From assembly GCF_902713425.1 (NCBI RefSeq), contig NC_081198.1:5278992-5342991 (forward strand): 64,000 bases of DNA, in the 5' to 3' direction. The notes beneath the pieces are model-generated. The model was not told the origin of the DNA and made no database searches. It saw nothing but the letters and a program-made list of their open reading frames with translations. The stretch comes from Acipenser ruthenus (lineage: Eukaryota; Chordata; Actinopteri; Acipenseriformes; Acipenseridae). Below are positions 12,101 through 24,855 of the stretch, piece by piece; the stretch's first letter is position 1; every line of letters begins with the position of its first letter. The translations under genes and the position numbers were made by a program.

Positions 12101-15100
12101 GAATAAATATTATCCGAGTTATTTTTATCCAAGGAGGCAGTGGTGGATATGATTTGGCTTGGAAGTTGAGTGTTTGGGTGCTTTACAGACAGACTCAGTT
12201 CTACTTGGCTTCCTGCTCTAGATCTCTGATGCTACCGGATCCATGAAGACATCTCAGGTAGCAGCTTCAAGCCCCTTCAAACAGGAAATGCTCTCGACCA
12301 GCGAGTGCTACATTCTGGACAACGGCGTAGACTCCAAGATATTTCTGTGGAAAGGTGGGGCTCTTTTTGTTTGATCATTATCCAAGTCCTTCTTTATTTA
12401 ATGGTTTTGGGTAGTTGCAGATGGCAGCGTTGAAGTAAAAGTGTTATATCTTACACTAATAGTGTATTTAAAAACAAATCTCCCTGCCCAAAACATGCCT
12501 ATACCCAGTGCCGTGCAAACCCAGATTGAATGCACTGTTACTTACAAGTAGCTTCCAAATAGGACCATCAAAACAAAGTGCATAAACACACATATAGTGA
12601 CAGTGACTTCCTGTGGGAGGTTCTGTTTCTTACAAAAAGGAAATGGGTTGCCTGCAAACAGTTTCTGAACAAATACTAAAACATTAGGTGCAAATTACTG
12701 CAATAAACAAGACATATTGTAATGTATGTTTACAAATGTTATGATAGCTTTCATTATAGGGGAGGGCAGATTTCCACATAGTTGTAAATATATCATCAAA
12801 CATTAAAGAACAACTTGGTTTTAGCATATTGGGACATTTTTTGGCTGCTTTTCTTCAGGAAAAGACGCAAACCCAGATGAACGCAAGTCAGCTATGAAGA
12901 CTGCTGAAGCATTCGTAAGAGAAAAGAATTACCCAAAGACAACTCAGGTAACAGCTCATACAACCATTCCCCACCCAACAATACTTACTTCAATGTATGC
13001 TCCAGCCTTACAATACAGTAACACTCCATGCCCATGTGTTCTGTTCAGATCCAGATCCTCCCACAAGGTGGGGAAACTACACTCTTCAAACAGTTCTTTT
13101 TAAACTGGAAGGACAAGGACCAGACCGAAGGCCCCAGCGAGGCCTATGTTGTCGGCAAGATTGCCAAAATTAAACAAATCCCATTTGACGCCTCAACTCT
13201 GCACTCTGACAAAGCAATGGCAGCCCAGCATGGCATGGTAGATGATGGTGCTGGGAAGGTGGAGGTAAGACAACAAGCAATTTCACAGTCTAAGACACAA
13301 CTGGATTCCTTTTGTATCCTTAACAGTAATGTATGTATTTTCAGAACCTCTCATCCAAGAGGGTAGTTGAATCTAGGTTATGATCAGTCTTACTTCTGCT
13401 TGAGTTCTGATTAGTTGGCCTAAAGAAGGCTCTGTCTTGAAAAGGCTGTGGTTTGTTTCTATGCCTTTTACTGCTGACACCTGTGGTATGTTTTCAAAAT
13501 CCTCATTTTAAATGCACACCTTGTTAAGGCTGTTTAGTGACTGCTGTCAGAGGCTTTTGCACTGTTAATGAGGTTAATGAAGGTAAGACGTCTGTTTTCA
13601 GATATGGCGCGTTGAAGGAGGTGACATGGTTCACGTTGAGCCTTCAACATATGGCCAGTTCTTTGGGGGAGACTGTTACCTCATCCTGTACAGCTACAAG
13701 ACTGGAGGAAGGGAACAGCACCTCATTTACACCTGGTGAGTTTCTCTTCTTCTTCATATGCTGTACATTAAGTCATAATTAGCTATAAGCATACAGGAGT
13801 AAGACTTGGGATTTTATACTGTACAGTGTCAAAGTTTACTGTGACTGACTTTGAGAAACATACAGAACACACAGTACTGCCATTTCCTCTTGGTAATCCC
13901 ACTTTATGGATCTTTTTTTTTTTCAGGCAGGGGTTGAAGTGCACCAAAGATGAGCTGACAGCGTCTGCCTTCCTCACAGTTAAACTGGATGATTCCATGG
14001 GAGGTTCTCCAGTTCAGGTGAGCAGCTATTTCTTGTTTCGTTATATTTTTTATTTAAAAACCTGTTCACCCGTTAAACTTACTACAAATAAAAAAAGAAA
14101 GGAATGTACTAATATTGTTTATGATGCACCCAACTCACACCTTTCACAAACTTTTAAAGATATTTGTACAGAATATACGCTGCAGAGGTTGATGATTTAA
14201 AAGACAGCATCTCTCTCATTAAATACGGTGATTAAAATCACCTACCTGGATGGACTACCAAATAAATGTTCAGTAGGCTGCATGACCAGTTGCTCAATCC
14301 CTTATTTCTTTCTTCCAGTCTGGCCTCCTGATTGCCTGTCTACCCCACCAGTATAAATCCCACTCTCCTTTTCCCTACAGGTGCGTGTGACTCAGGGCCA
14401 GGAACCCCCTCACCTCATGAGTCTGTTCAAGGGGAAGCCGATGGTTATTCACAGTGGGGGGACCTCCAGGAAAGGGGGACAGTCCTCCACCGCGCCCGTC
14501 CGCCTCTTCCATATCAGACAGAGCTCAACCAAGGCAACCAGAGCCGTGGAAGTAAGTCAATAAGAAACATTTCTACTGCACTTCCAACGATTATCTTTGG
14601 GAAATGAAGTATAATGAATATTTCCAGAAACCATCTTAGCTGTGCAGACTTGGGTCTTCGGAAGGATTCATTTTTCGTGAAACAAAAGCTTTCAGCAGAA
14701 TGATTATTGCAATCTTAAAAAAAAAGCAGTTCAATATATACATACTCGTTATTACACAGCAATTATTTGTCCTAAATAAGAATGGAAAAATCTGTGTCAG
14801 TTCATGCAGTATCCAGCCACCAGTAGCAGTAGAAATCCAATTAGAATGAAAGGTGAATGGATATGATCTACAGTATGGATTTTCTTGCACATACGTAGCA
14901 ATATGAAATCTGGCTACCCTTAATCTGGCTATATTGAATGCCTTGTATTCTAAGCACCCGTCTGTTTGTTTTGTAGGTGGCTGCTTGTGCATCCTCTCTG
15001 AACACCAATGATGTGTTTGTACTGAAAGCTCCAGATGCTGTGTATGTATGGAAGGGAGTTGGAGCCACGGATGAAGAAATGGTGGCGGCCAAACATGTGC

Positions 15101-16502
15101 TCAGCTTATTGGGAGGAAAATCTGTAGAAATTGCAGAAGGAAAAGAACCCGGTAGGTTAAAGACTCCAATGAAGATGTATGTCACTAAATATTTAAATAA
15201 ATCCTCCTGGCCAATCAAGATGTGCTCACAAAATCTTTTGACTGTATCTAAGATGAGTCTGTTATACAGCCAGGAATAAAACAGAGTATACAGGTTTACA
15301 ATACTGTATATGACAGGTGGATGGTTATATTATAACGTATGCAAAATTTCAAAAATGAGCGTTATTGTAGCAAGCTCTCTGTATAACAATAGCAGCCTCA
15401 TTAATACGATCTGCTTGATCCAGTTATTGTTAAATGTTTTGGAGCACATTATTTTTTCTTGTAGGGAGTAGACTAGATGGATTTGTGGGTGGGTTTATTT
15501 TGTGACATGGGCATGGCTAATTATGCTAATTATACATTCCCATGCTTGCTGCAGCCTCTGCAGCTCCTAAAAGTATTTTTTTTAGCATACCGTTGAAACC
15601 CAATTGACCCAGATGGCTACTTGAAATAGGTTTATTTAGTTCTCACAATTCAAAACCCAAATCAGCTCCTGATAAGTGACGTTAAATTCCTGGGTTAACC
15701 TAACAAATTCCCTGCAATGCCTATAGACATCATTTCTGTTTTTTGAAACCTTTTGAAAATGACAAAATAGATGTGCTGAATTTTATTAACACTGTTTTTA
15801 TAACCTTTCCTTAATGACCCTTCGACAGCCCCTCTGTATAAAAGTGTTTTTGATAAGTTATATTTTTGTTGGTTATCCACACAGCTGCATTCTGGACTGC
15901 TCTTGGTGGTAAAAAAGAATACCAGACCTCCAAGAGTCTCCAGAAAACTGTCAAGCTACCCCGTCTTTTCGGCTGCTCAAACAAAACTGGACGCCTGGTT
16001 GTAAGTTAAATCAGTACAATATTGCAGGGATTGCTTTTGAATCATCTGATGCCGTGTTTCCCGCTGTTGTCAGTGTTTTGGGGTTGAACTCTGCACTTTA
16101 TTTCCAGGCTGAAGAGGTTCCTGGTGATTTCACCCAGTCCGATCTGGCCACTGATGATGTAATGCTGCTTGATACCTGGGACCAGGTGAGTGCCCACCTC
16201 TTTGTAACACCCAGCTTCTATTCTGAGGCTGTTTTTAACATCATATAACCTTACTGTGTGTGTTTTATTTTATTTAGATCTTCTTGTGGATCGGCAATGA
16301 TGCTAACGACTCCGAAAAGCAGGGAGCTCCTAAAATAGGTGAATGATACGTAACTTTGGTTTGTATGCCTGAAGTGGAAATATGAAATTTGCATTAGAGC
16401 AAGGAGATGCTCCTGTATTATCAACCTTTATCACCAAACAATACTCTGATGCTTATAGACGGTATTTCACATTTACATTTTAATAATTAGTTCATGTAAT
16501 TT

Positions 16503-16564
<62 letters not shown>

Positions 16565-16757
16565 TACTGTGCAAAAGTTTTAGGCAGGTGTGAAAAAATG
16601 CTGTAAAGTAAGAATGCTTTCAAAAATAGACATGTTAATAGATTATATTTATCAATTAACTAAATGCAAAGTGAGTGAACAGAAGAAAAAAATATCAAGT
16701 CCATATTTGGTGTTACAGCATTTTTTCACACCTGCCTAAAACTTTTGCACAGTACTG

Positions 16758-16807
<50 letters not shown>

Positions 16808-17056
16808 ATTATGATGAAACTTTTTAAAAACATCTATAAACTTCCTCTAAGATTTGAAAGTGTTTTAAAATGTATTTTTTTGATACCCTCTATAGCTAAA
16901 GAATACATGGATTCTGACCCCTCTGGACGAAAAGGAATTTCTATTGCAACCATCAAGCAGGGGAATGAACCCCCCACCTTCACAGGCTGGTTCATGGCAT
17001 GGGACCCCAACATGTGGAGCGTCGACCAGCTGCAGAAAATGAAGGCTGGCTTTTAG
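9122..17056 (+). CDS. scinla: Gelsolin/scinderin-family actin-severing protein (scinderin-like), 16 coding exons
   Basis: The product severs, caps and nucleates actin filaments under calcium control in the cytoplasm. Coding exons: 9122-9302, 9944-10098, 10838-10999, 11186-11335, 11705-11794, 12222-12354, 12859-12947, 13049-13264, 13602-13735, 13927-14017, 14381-14551, 14977-15151, 15885-16000, 16108-16185, 16278-16338 and 16896-17056. All junctions are GT-AG and in phase, giving 720 aa, close to human scinderin (715). Six gelsolin repeats are readable; landmarks are [63 protein letters not shown] and [17 protein letters not shown]. No signal peptide is present, so this is the cytoplasmic type. 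The start at 9122 is chosen because it lies three bases after the exon acceptor and matches the family N-terminus. Sequence is intermediate between gelsolin and scinderin, as in the fish scinla/scinlb genes, and the C-terminus keeps a gelsolin-like WSVD tail. The exact paralogue name is uncertain. Confidence 0.93.
16503..16559. repeat. (CA)n/(TA)n microsatellite
   Basis: A short CA tract runs into a long TA tract in intron 15 of the gelsolin-family gene. The Tc1-derived MITE sits immediately downstream, and the TA tract resumes after it. Confidence 0.9.
16562..16757 (-). mobile_element. Tc1-like non-autonomous element (deleted derivative)
   Basis: A 196-bp element with about 45-bp terminal inverted repeats starting CAGTACTGTGCAAAAG. 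It is flanked by TA on both sides and embedded in a TA microsatellite. The TIRs match the full-length Tc1-like transposon at 36,546-38,049. Its left internal part is the reverse complement of that element's right end, so it is an internal-deletion copy in - orientation, with the deletion point just after TATTTGGTGT. It lies in intron 15 of the gelsolin-family gene, away from splice sites. Confidence 0.9.
16758..16798. repeat. (TA)n microsatellite
   Basis: Continuation of the TA tract on the right side of the Tc1-derived MITE. Confidence 0.9.
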
Positions 17057-17544
17057 ACTTCCCTTGTTTCTACAGTGCAGCCAGTGTAATGTGAGGCAGT
17101 CTACAGCTTCAGAGCAGGCGTCTTGCAGCCTATAATCAGCACTAAAGTAAAGTTTAAATAATATGAATGCCACTATCTAAATATAATAATAGCCCTTTCT
17201 TATGGGGATTGCAAAGAGCAAGTGCAGCTGCTGCTTAACCAGTATTTTAATCATTTTTTGTCAGTACTTTTAAACAGGAAACCTGGATCTAAAGGTCAGA
17301 GTTATTGTGTGTTTGTAGGATCAGGAAACATATGTCCAATTTTGGAACTCATGTATTCCAGCCAAAGAACATTGCCAAATGACGCGTTACAACTTAAAAA
17401 ATGCACCTACTTGCCTTAATTATTCCAGTGATATCAGCGATCATAAGAATGCTACAACTTTAAAAAAAAAATAACTATGCTTTAAAAAAGCTACCTTTTT
17501 ATTTCTAAGGAGTTTTGATAAATGTAAAGATTGTAGCTGGTTTT

Positions 17545-17550
17545 AATAAA
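17545..17550 (+). terminator. Likely polyadenylation signal of the gelsolin-family gene
   Basis: AATAAA lies about 490 bp after the stop codon, followed by a T- and TG-rich stretch. It is the first canonical signal downstream on this strand that I noticed. Confidence 0.6.
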
Positions 17551-18333
17551 GACGCAAAGAGTCTTTTTCCACTGGTTTCTTGTCTGTTCATTTCATAATA
17601 TGTAATGTCACATTTATTTTACTTTATTAATTATTAGGCTTTCCATTGAAAACAGGAATGTAGGACAAAGCAGAGCAGAGATAGGGAAGAACATGCAAAA
17701 GAGAATAGTATTTTACTGTAGCTTAAAGCACCTTCCTAGACGATCAATGCCATTTTCAAATGGCAGCTGTCTCTATTTTAACTTGCATGCATGCATACAT
17801 ACATACAGTATATTATTTTGAAGCATATACACTCAAGGATGACAATGTTAATGTTTTTAACAACTTAGTATCATGAAGATGCAGTGCCCCATCAATAACT
17901 GCTTGTAAACGGTGGTGTCACATTTGTTTCTGTGCTACTGCAAGTTGATATTTCAAGAGATTGTTATCTGCCAGTACTACCTCAATCCACCCAACAGCAC
18001 CATGGAAAAAACAGTATGGCTGTTTGACATTTGTTGCTGTTTTCTGAAGTGGCGTATCTACATCATGGTAATAGTAAAAGATTATGGCAGATCTACACTG
18101 ACCTCTTGTGGAAACTCACAGTTACTCCAGGGAGGATTTTTCCAACCTCTTTAAAAAGTATATCCTGAAGCTCAGTTTGAAAAAGTATTCTAAATACAGT
18201 AACATGACATACATGTTTATTTTTTTGTTTTCTTTCACATCATATGTGGGGGCAAAGTTCAAACATTATGCAAAATCCAGTTTCTATTTTAGTAATCTAA
18301 ACTGCTCTGCAACTGTACAGCAATGGCCTAGAA

Positions 18334-18674
18334 CAGGGGTTCCCAATCCTGGTCCTGGGGACCCCCTGTATCTGCTGGTTTTCATGCCAACTGAGTTCTC
18401 AGTTACTTAATTGAATGCTTAATTGAACTATTTATAGCTTAATTAGACCTTTTTGATTGTTCTCAGCTTTTAAACAGTTGGAGATTTCAAGTTAACTATA
18501 CAATTTTAAAAGTAACTTGAAATCTGCAACTTTTTAAGAGCTGAGAACAATTAAAAAGGTCTAATTAAGCACATTATTTGTTCAATTAAGGGGTTGATTA
18601 AGTAATTGAAAGCTCAGTTGGAATGAAAACCAGCAAACACAGGGGTCCCCCAGGACCAGGGCTGGGAACCCCTG
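18334..18674. mobile_element. Fold-back (palindromic) DNA element, hAT-like ends
   Basis: The whole 341-bp element is a near-perfect palindrome. The left end starts CAGGGGTTCCCAATCCTGG and the right end is its imperfect inverse ending GGGAACCCCTG. The arms meet in a short AT-rich loop near 18,475-18,525. The ends recall hAT elements (CAGGGG...CCCCTG), but the 8-bp flanks GCCTAGAA and GTTTAGAC match at only five positions, so a hAT target duplication is only suggested. No coding capacity. Confidence 0.75.
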
Positions 18675-19143
18675 GTTTAGACGGTAGAGTGAAGGTTACC
18701 TCTTCCTAAATCATTGGGAGCTGTTACATCCAGACAGGCCATTCGTCTTTTGCCTGTCTTTGTTGCTACCTTCATCATCCCCTCCACTACATCTGTTAGT
18801 GCCCTTCTACAGCCACTGCTCCAGTCTAGTGAACAGAACTGAACAGAAACCTGGTCCTACATTTAGACAATATATTTTTAGCACCTCTGCAAATACTTAC
18901 ACAGTAAACATTTTGCATAATGAAAACAGTCACGCTACACTGCCACTTGTTAGCACCTCTGCTAACTATCCTGCTTATAGATTAGCCTAAACCCAATCTA
19001 TACTAATCCACAGAGGGTCCAGGTGTGCACTTTCTTAAGCACCTGATTCAGCAGCTCTGCAGATAAATGGTGGCAGAGTGGAGCTGGAGCCACTTTGCTG
19101 TTTCACATCCACCCCTCTTGTCGAGCTGCTCCACTCAGGAACC

Positions 19144-22100
19144 ATGGACCAGAAAACAGTGCTCATCACAGGCTGCTCCTCGGGGATAGGTCTGGCACTG
19201 GCAGTCAGGATCGCCAAGGATGAGAAAAAGAGGTTTAAAGGTGGGTGCATCTCCTGGGAGAGGGGGGACGGTTGGCATATACGGTAGAAAACAAGTGTGA
19301 AAAAGAAAATGTTCCTCCATACAGTATACTGTGCAATACAAAAAGTATTCCAGGCACCAGTAGCCACAGGAGGCTATACAAGCTAATATGGCATGAAACA
19401 GTTTCCTAAAGTTATCTTTGCAACCAGGGATTTGTAAAAATGTGTCGTTATTAGCATTTATTTTTATTGGATTTCAATGACGAGTAGCCAGATGGTGCAT
19501 GTGGGCTATTGTTTCTTTTAAAGGGAAAAACATCTCTTAAAAGGAAAGCACACCCCTCTGCTGTAGGTGTTTAATCATATTGCAAGTGACATAGTAAGTG
19601 AATGGAATAAACGTCTTAATGTGACTTTTTCATCTTCTTTTATAAAGCTATCCGATTTTCCTTTCTTTCAGTTTACGCCACCATGAGAAACCCAAGTAAA
19701 AGCGAAAAGCTGGCAGAAGCAGCCGGAAGAACCCTGGGCAGAACGCTCGAGATCAAGCAGCTGGATGTGTGCGATGAGCAGTCCATCAAGGCGTGCGTGG
19801 ACAGCATTCCTAGCAGGAGGATCGACGTTCTGAGTATGCATCGCTTCTAGGGGCATGTAGGGGATTTGGAGGCATTGGGAATTCTGATTACCCTTTTAAA
19901 AGTGTGTCAAAATAAAATAGATAAGAAACTGTTTCGACTTTATACAGTCTAGAAACGCTATGTAATCCATCAAAATAGAAAAAAAGGCTTGTGAATATGT
20001 CACTTTAATGAAAACATAGTTAATGCCAGCTTTTTATACATCTACCCAAGTGAAGTTTTTCCATGTTACATGGGCACACTTCAGCGTGCATAACTTCCAG
20101 TGCTGTGGCACATCTTCCTGGAGTGGTGATGAAGAGAATGTTATCTCTTGTGTTTGTTTTACCCCAGTCAGCAATGCAGGAATGGGGCTTATTGGACCGA
20201 TTGAGTGTCAGTCACTGGAGGAGATGAAGGCAGTGATGGACACAAACTTCTTCGGACTGGTCAGACTCCTCAAAGAAATCCTGCCCGACATGAAGAGGCG
20301 TAAGAGGGGCCACATCGTTGTGATCAGCAGTGTAATGGGTATTCAAGGTAAGCAGCCCACTGAATATCTGTGCACTAATGCTGCTGTACAAAATGCTATG
20401 AAGTGTCAGATTACCAGTGCTTGCACTTTTCTGTGAAGTTTATGCTTTATAATGCTGGCATTGTGTGTCTGTCTAGATGCTGCTCTGGTGATTCATTCAC
20501 ACAATACAAATGGTGCAGAAATATGTTCTTTTTATTGATTTTCACAGGGATCTTGTTCAATGATATCTACGCTGCATCTAAATTTGCCGTGGAGGGGTTC
20601 TGTGAGAGTCTGGCTGTTCAGGCACTAAGGTTTAATCTCAAGTGCGTAACTAATGTTATCACTTAATATTATAACACTGCAGTCATGCATGAATTTGTCT
20701 ACAGAATTGTGCAAGAGAACTGGTGTGCTCCAGTAATAAACAATATTCGAAAGATACACCGAATGAGATTATGACCAAGACTTTTTTTTTTTTTTTTTAC
20801 TAAATGTAATACAGTTCATTTTTATTTTACCTCCCACCCAGCCTTACCCTGATCGAGCCTGGCCCTGTGATCACTGAATTCGAACGGAAGGTTTATGAAG
20901 AAGGCCTCAAGATGGACCTTTCTGCAGCAGATAAAGAGACTGCCAACATGTTCACCAACATTTACCTGAAAAATTACAACCAGATCTTCCAGAGCCTTGG
21001 ACAAAGCCCAGAGGACATAGCAGAGGTACATCTACACTGTAGCAATAACTACAACACAACTGGAGAGAACATCCCCAAATGTTGTGGTCATTTGACCTCA
21101 GCAAGGGCAATTTTTCCAGAAGGAATAACGTGGCTTAAAGAAGTAATATTAGTAAGAACATTGTCTTATTCCTTTCACAAAACTTTGTCAATGTACTTGC
21201 TGAAGGATAGTACTTATAAAAGCTTCACTGTGTTTTTTATTAGCGAAGTAAGAGCCTTCTTCTGATATGTGATACAGAGAGGAACATGAATTACTACAGT
21301 TGTAAGCTAATATACTAGCAGTGTTGTAGTTCACTGCACCTGCATTCTCGAAAGACAAGTGATAGTTATCTGAGTCAGAAAAACACTTTCAGAACAGATT
21401 GAAACCAAACTGTCAGCCTGCAACAACTGAATGGAAGATGCTTATATACAAAATAACTTTTAAATTACTAGAGAGTAACCGTTTAAGCATTGCCTGCTAA
21501 CTAAGAAATGAGAGTTCGAAAGCTCTGTGTTTAAAAAAAACTCAAGCGTGGTTCGTAATAATCCATCTTTATGATCACAAAATCATGCATTCATTTGTCC
21601 AAGTAGCTGAGAAGCGGTCTACTGTAAAGCATAAAAATGGTGATTAAGTTACTAAAATAAGATTTCTGGTAAGAATAAAGGACATCCTTTAGAATCTCCA
21701 GAGAGATCAAAACCATTGTTTCATCGTGGCTTTCCATTTCCTTAACACATGGATAGCAAATATTTATTTCATTGACACTATTGGCTTTAATGCCACTTTA
21801 ATTATAATTAAGGTGCCATAGTATGTACATACAACATTATGAAATTGCATACACAACATACTGGACACTAGGAACACCACCAATTGAAATGACTACTTAC
21901 TATAGTAAAAGTAGTTTTTGTACCTGTGGCAGTATACTTACAATGCAGTTTCTAGGCATATGCAATTAAAGTGTAATTAATGTCACTACGTATCTTGTAA
22001 GGAAGTGGTAGGTAGTTTTCAGTACTGTACTTGCACTAATACCTTTATTAATGAATGAATTTTTCACAGCACACGCACAAGATAATCACCACAGAAAACC

Positions 22101-22303
22101 CGCCATTCCGTCACCAGACCAACAAGCTGTACACCCCCATGACCACCCTCAAGTACGCAGATCCCAACGGAGACCTGCCCATCGACACCTTCTACAAAAT
22201 GGTGTTCGAGCACGACAAAATCTTCAACGCCAGCCTCAACTTCATCAAAATGCTGCGCTGGGGGAGCCGCAAGAGCTTCAACCTGGGGAAGCCTCAGCCA
22301 TGA
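19144..22303 (+). CDS. rdh8: Retinol dehydrogenase 8 (photoreceptor short-chain dehydrogenase), 6 exons
   Basis: RDH8 reduces all-trans-retinal to all-trans-retinol with NADPH in photoreceptor outer segments, a step of the visual cycle. Coding exons: 19144-19240, 19672-19833, 20168-20347, 20548-20641, 20842-21025 and 22070-22303, with GT-AG introns and frame kept throughout, giving 316 aa (human RDH8 is about 311). The nucleotide-binding motif TGCSSGIG is at residues 9-16. ISNAG at 87-91 stands for the usual NNAG motif, the catalytic serine is in VVISSV (Ser141), and the YAASK active site puts Tyr154 and Lys158 in place. The block MGLIGPIECQSLEEMKAVMD and the C-terminal NKLYTPMTTLKYAD region favour RDH8 over the closely related HSD17B1. 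The start ATG has a good context (ACCATGG). Teleosts have two copies, rdh8a and rdh8b; I cannot say which this matches. Confidence 0.92.
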
Positions 22304-22695
22304 AAACACGCGGACTGCACCAAAGAACACCAGGCCCTCCCCTCCAACGGCTCCTGACGTTTCTGTTGTTGCCTTGTGGCCGCCCTGTACACCCATCTTC
22401 TCTGTATTAACTTGTTCAAAAGAAGACTTCCTGTAAAAACAATATAGATCCTTGATGACCAGAGAGATGTGTAACAAAAACATTCAAATAATTGTCTTAT
22501 ACAATATTTAGATACCACTGTTGTAATCTCATGTAAGAACCTTCTTGTTCTTCAAGAAGTAACTGCCTGAAACTTCAGCTGACAGTATTTTCTTTGAGTT
22601 TTACATAACGAGTGTGTTGATTTTTCGGGTGTCCATTATAATCTCAGCAATTCATTTATCTATGGTGGTGATTATCTTGTGCGTGTGCTGTGAAA

Positions 22696-22701
22696 AATAA
22701 A
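22696..22701 (+). terminator. Likely polyadenylation signal of rdh8
   Basis: AATAAA repeated in the string AATAAATAAATAAAA, about 390 bp after the stop codon, followed by T-rich sequence. Confidence 0.65.
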
Positions 22702-22709
22702 TAAATAAA

Positions 22710-24310
22710 AGAATGCTTGGTAATTTATTTTTGTATTCCATGCTTTTTTTTCTTATACTTAACTGTAAACCACTTTGCAATGGCTCACTGTGAAAGTCGT
22801 TTTATGAAGGATTCTTTGCTGTGTTGCATTTTTTTTTAAAGAACTACAAATGTAAACATTATTTTCTGGTATATTTATTGCAAATATGGGCAGTGTGTTT
22901 ATGTCTTACGTTGACTTTATGGTACCGATTAACACTTGTCTTTCTGGCATTTACAAATATATTGTTACTAAAATAACAAATGCATGTTATTTTTACAAAA
23001 GGACACAATATAGTGTTTGCATTCTTTAATCATGTTATTATCTTTATCTGGAAGATAATTATTCTGACCTATTCTTTAATACATTTATAACAAATTCCAT
23101 TCAAAATTGATATTGTCTATACTGTAGTATAAAATCTATACTGTATGGTATTTTGGGAACCTAAAAGCAAATTCTCATTTTATCAAATTAAATCAGAATG
23201 TTAAGGTAGTAATTAATTTAGGCTGGTTCCAGATAGTCATTCATATTAATTGGAAAACTGCTAGTTTTGTTACCAGAACAAGACATTTGAAAGCTACCTT
23301 AATATATTTAGTTCAACATAATCAGTTTCACCCACCCTTTGGTGATTAGTATAATCCACAGACCAGACAACTAAACACATAATAGGATGTATTATCACTT
23401 AAAGTGCATTGATATAATTATCTGATTTAACACAGCTGAAACGGTGTATGACTACACTTAGATATCCAGGGTCTAAATACAATTTTAATATTGTATATGT
23501 AGTATACCTTGTCTCAGCCATTATTTGATTGAATGTCAGTGTGAATGAAGCAGTGAAATACAAATAACAATAAAACACATTCATAACAACAAGGTGCGAT
23601 ATTTATGTGTATCCAATAAAGGTACACTTACAAAAACACAAATAAGTACAAACTTGGTTCCTATTCATCATCAGTGAAACTCATTTAAAGGAAGTAGGTC
23701 ATGCCCAACATTTTGCTAGCTTTAAATTGTTGACTTTGTATTAGTCTTTTGCTTTTGCACTTTAGAAAATGTTGGGTAATCTCTACAGAGAAAGGGCTAT
23801 GTAAATTTACAACAAGATGGCAATCTGGCTTATCACAGACACATACTGCACAGCAGCAATAATTCTGTTATGTAACCAGATTCCATTTTGCTAATTCAGC
23901 AGACCATCACCGCTCTGCTCCTAATTTATCCTGTTGTTAAGGGATTTCAGTAATCTTTAAATAGCAGCAAATGCAAATCTAGGAGCTATTTTTACCTTCT
24001 GCAGCTGCAGTATTCTGTTAATTACACACAATCCCTTCATTTAAGTTAAAAATCCCGGTTTATAAGACATGCGATGTGAAAAAAAAAGCAATGTTACAAT
24101 TAATGGAAAATATGAAACGAGTGTGATTATTGCATCATTTTTTCTCCCCATGCTAAATATACAAGGCATGCCAGTTACATTACAGCACAGTGAAAAGGGG
24201 CCAATGTTATACTGACTGCTTGCTTTACAGCGTATGCCACATTATTCAAAACAGCACATTAAACTTTTGTTGTCTCGCGTATTGTTTCTCAGCCTGGCGC
24301 TATGTGGCAG
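22710..24310. other. Intergenic, no gene recognised
   Basis: AT-rich spacer between rdh8 and dr1. Only short, unsupported frames on both strands. Confidence 0.5.
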
Positions 24311-24320
24311 CACTGTTCTA

Positions 24321-24369
24321 CCGGAAACGGAATTTAATACCGAGCATTGCAATGTGGGATAGTTTCCGG
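24321..24369 (+). promoter_or_regulatory. Paired ETS-type sites upstream of dr1
   Basis: CCGGAA at 24,321-24,326 and its inverse TTCCGG at 24,364-24,369 lie about 500 bp upstream of the dr1 start codon in a locally GC-richer patch. ETS sites are common in TATA-less housekeeping promoters, which would suit dr1. Motif-based inference only. Confidence 0.3.
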
Positions 24370-24855
24370 AGAAGACGAGAGAGCTGCCGACCGTGTGGAT
24401 CAAAAACTGAAATGAATTAAAAATTAAATTTCCTCTCAATTAGTGGTCTGATTTAAAAGTAATAGGTCATTGAACAGGATACACCTTGGTATCTTGTTAT
24501 AGGGTATATGTAAAAATAAAAAAGAGGCGACTGAACAAGTAAGCAGCTGGAAAATTGATCAACTAGCTATATTATTATTGCTATATTGGGTTCACACACC
24601 CCTTTCTTATTACACTGTTACATCTTTTTGGCGACCAACAATCTTGTTTGGAATACAGTTTTATGTAATTGAGTCATTGCAGCCGTTCTGGTGATTACTG
24701 TTTAATTGCAAATAAATAAATAAATAAATAAATAAAAACAAAACAAAAAAATATATAACACAGGGTGAGGAGAGTTTAGCTATTACCCGTTTTAGGCCGC
24801 GCTGATATCCTGTTGCAGTGAATTAAGTAGTATTATTATAAAACCTTACTAAGCA

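Noticed and set aside
22051-22410. Open frame of 119 codons on the + strand, His/Pro/Gln-rich
   Set aside because: It is the wrong frame of the last rdh8 exon; the correct frame gives the RDH8 C-terminus.
22064-22483. Open frame of 139 codons on the - strand
   Set aside because: It lies over the last rdh8 exon and is a shadow of that coding sequence; no domain is visible.
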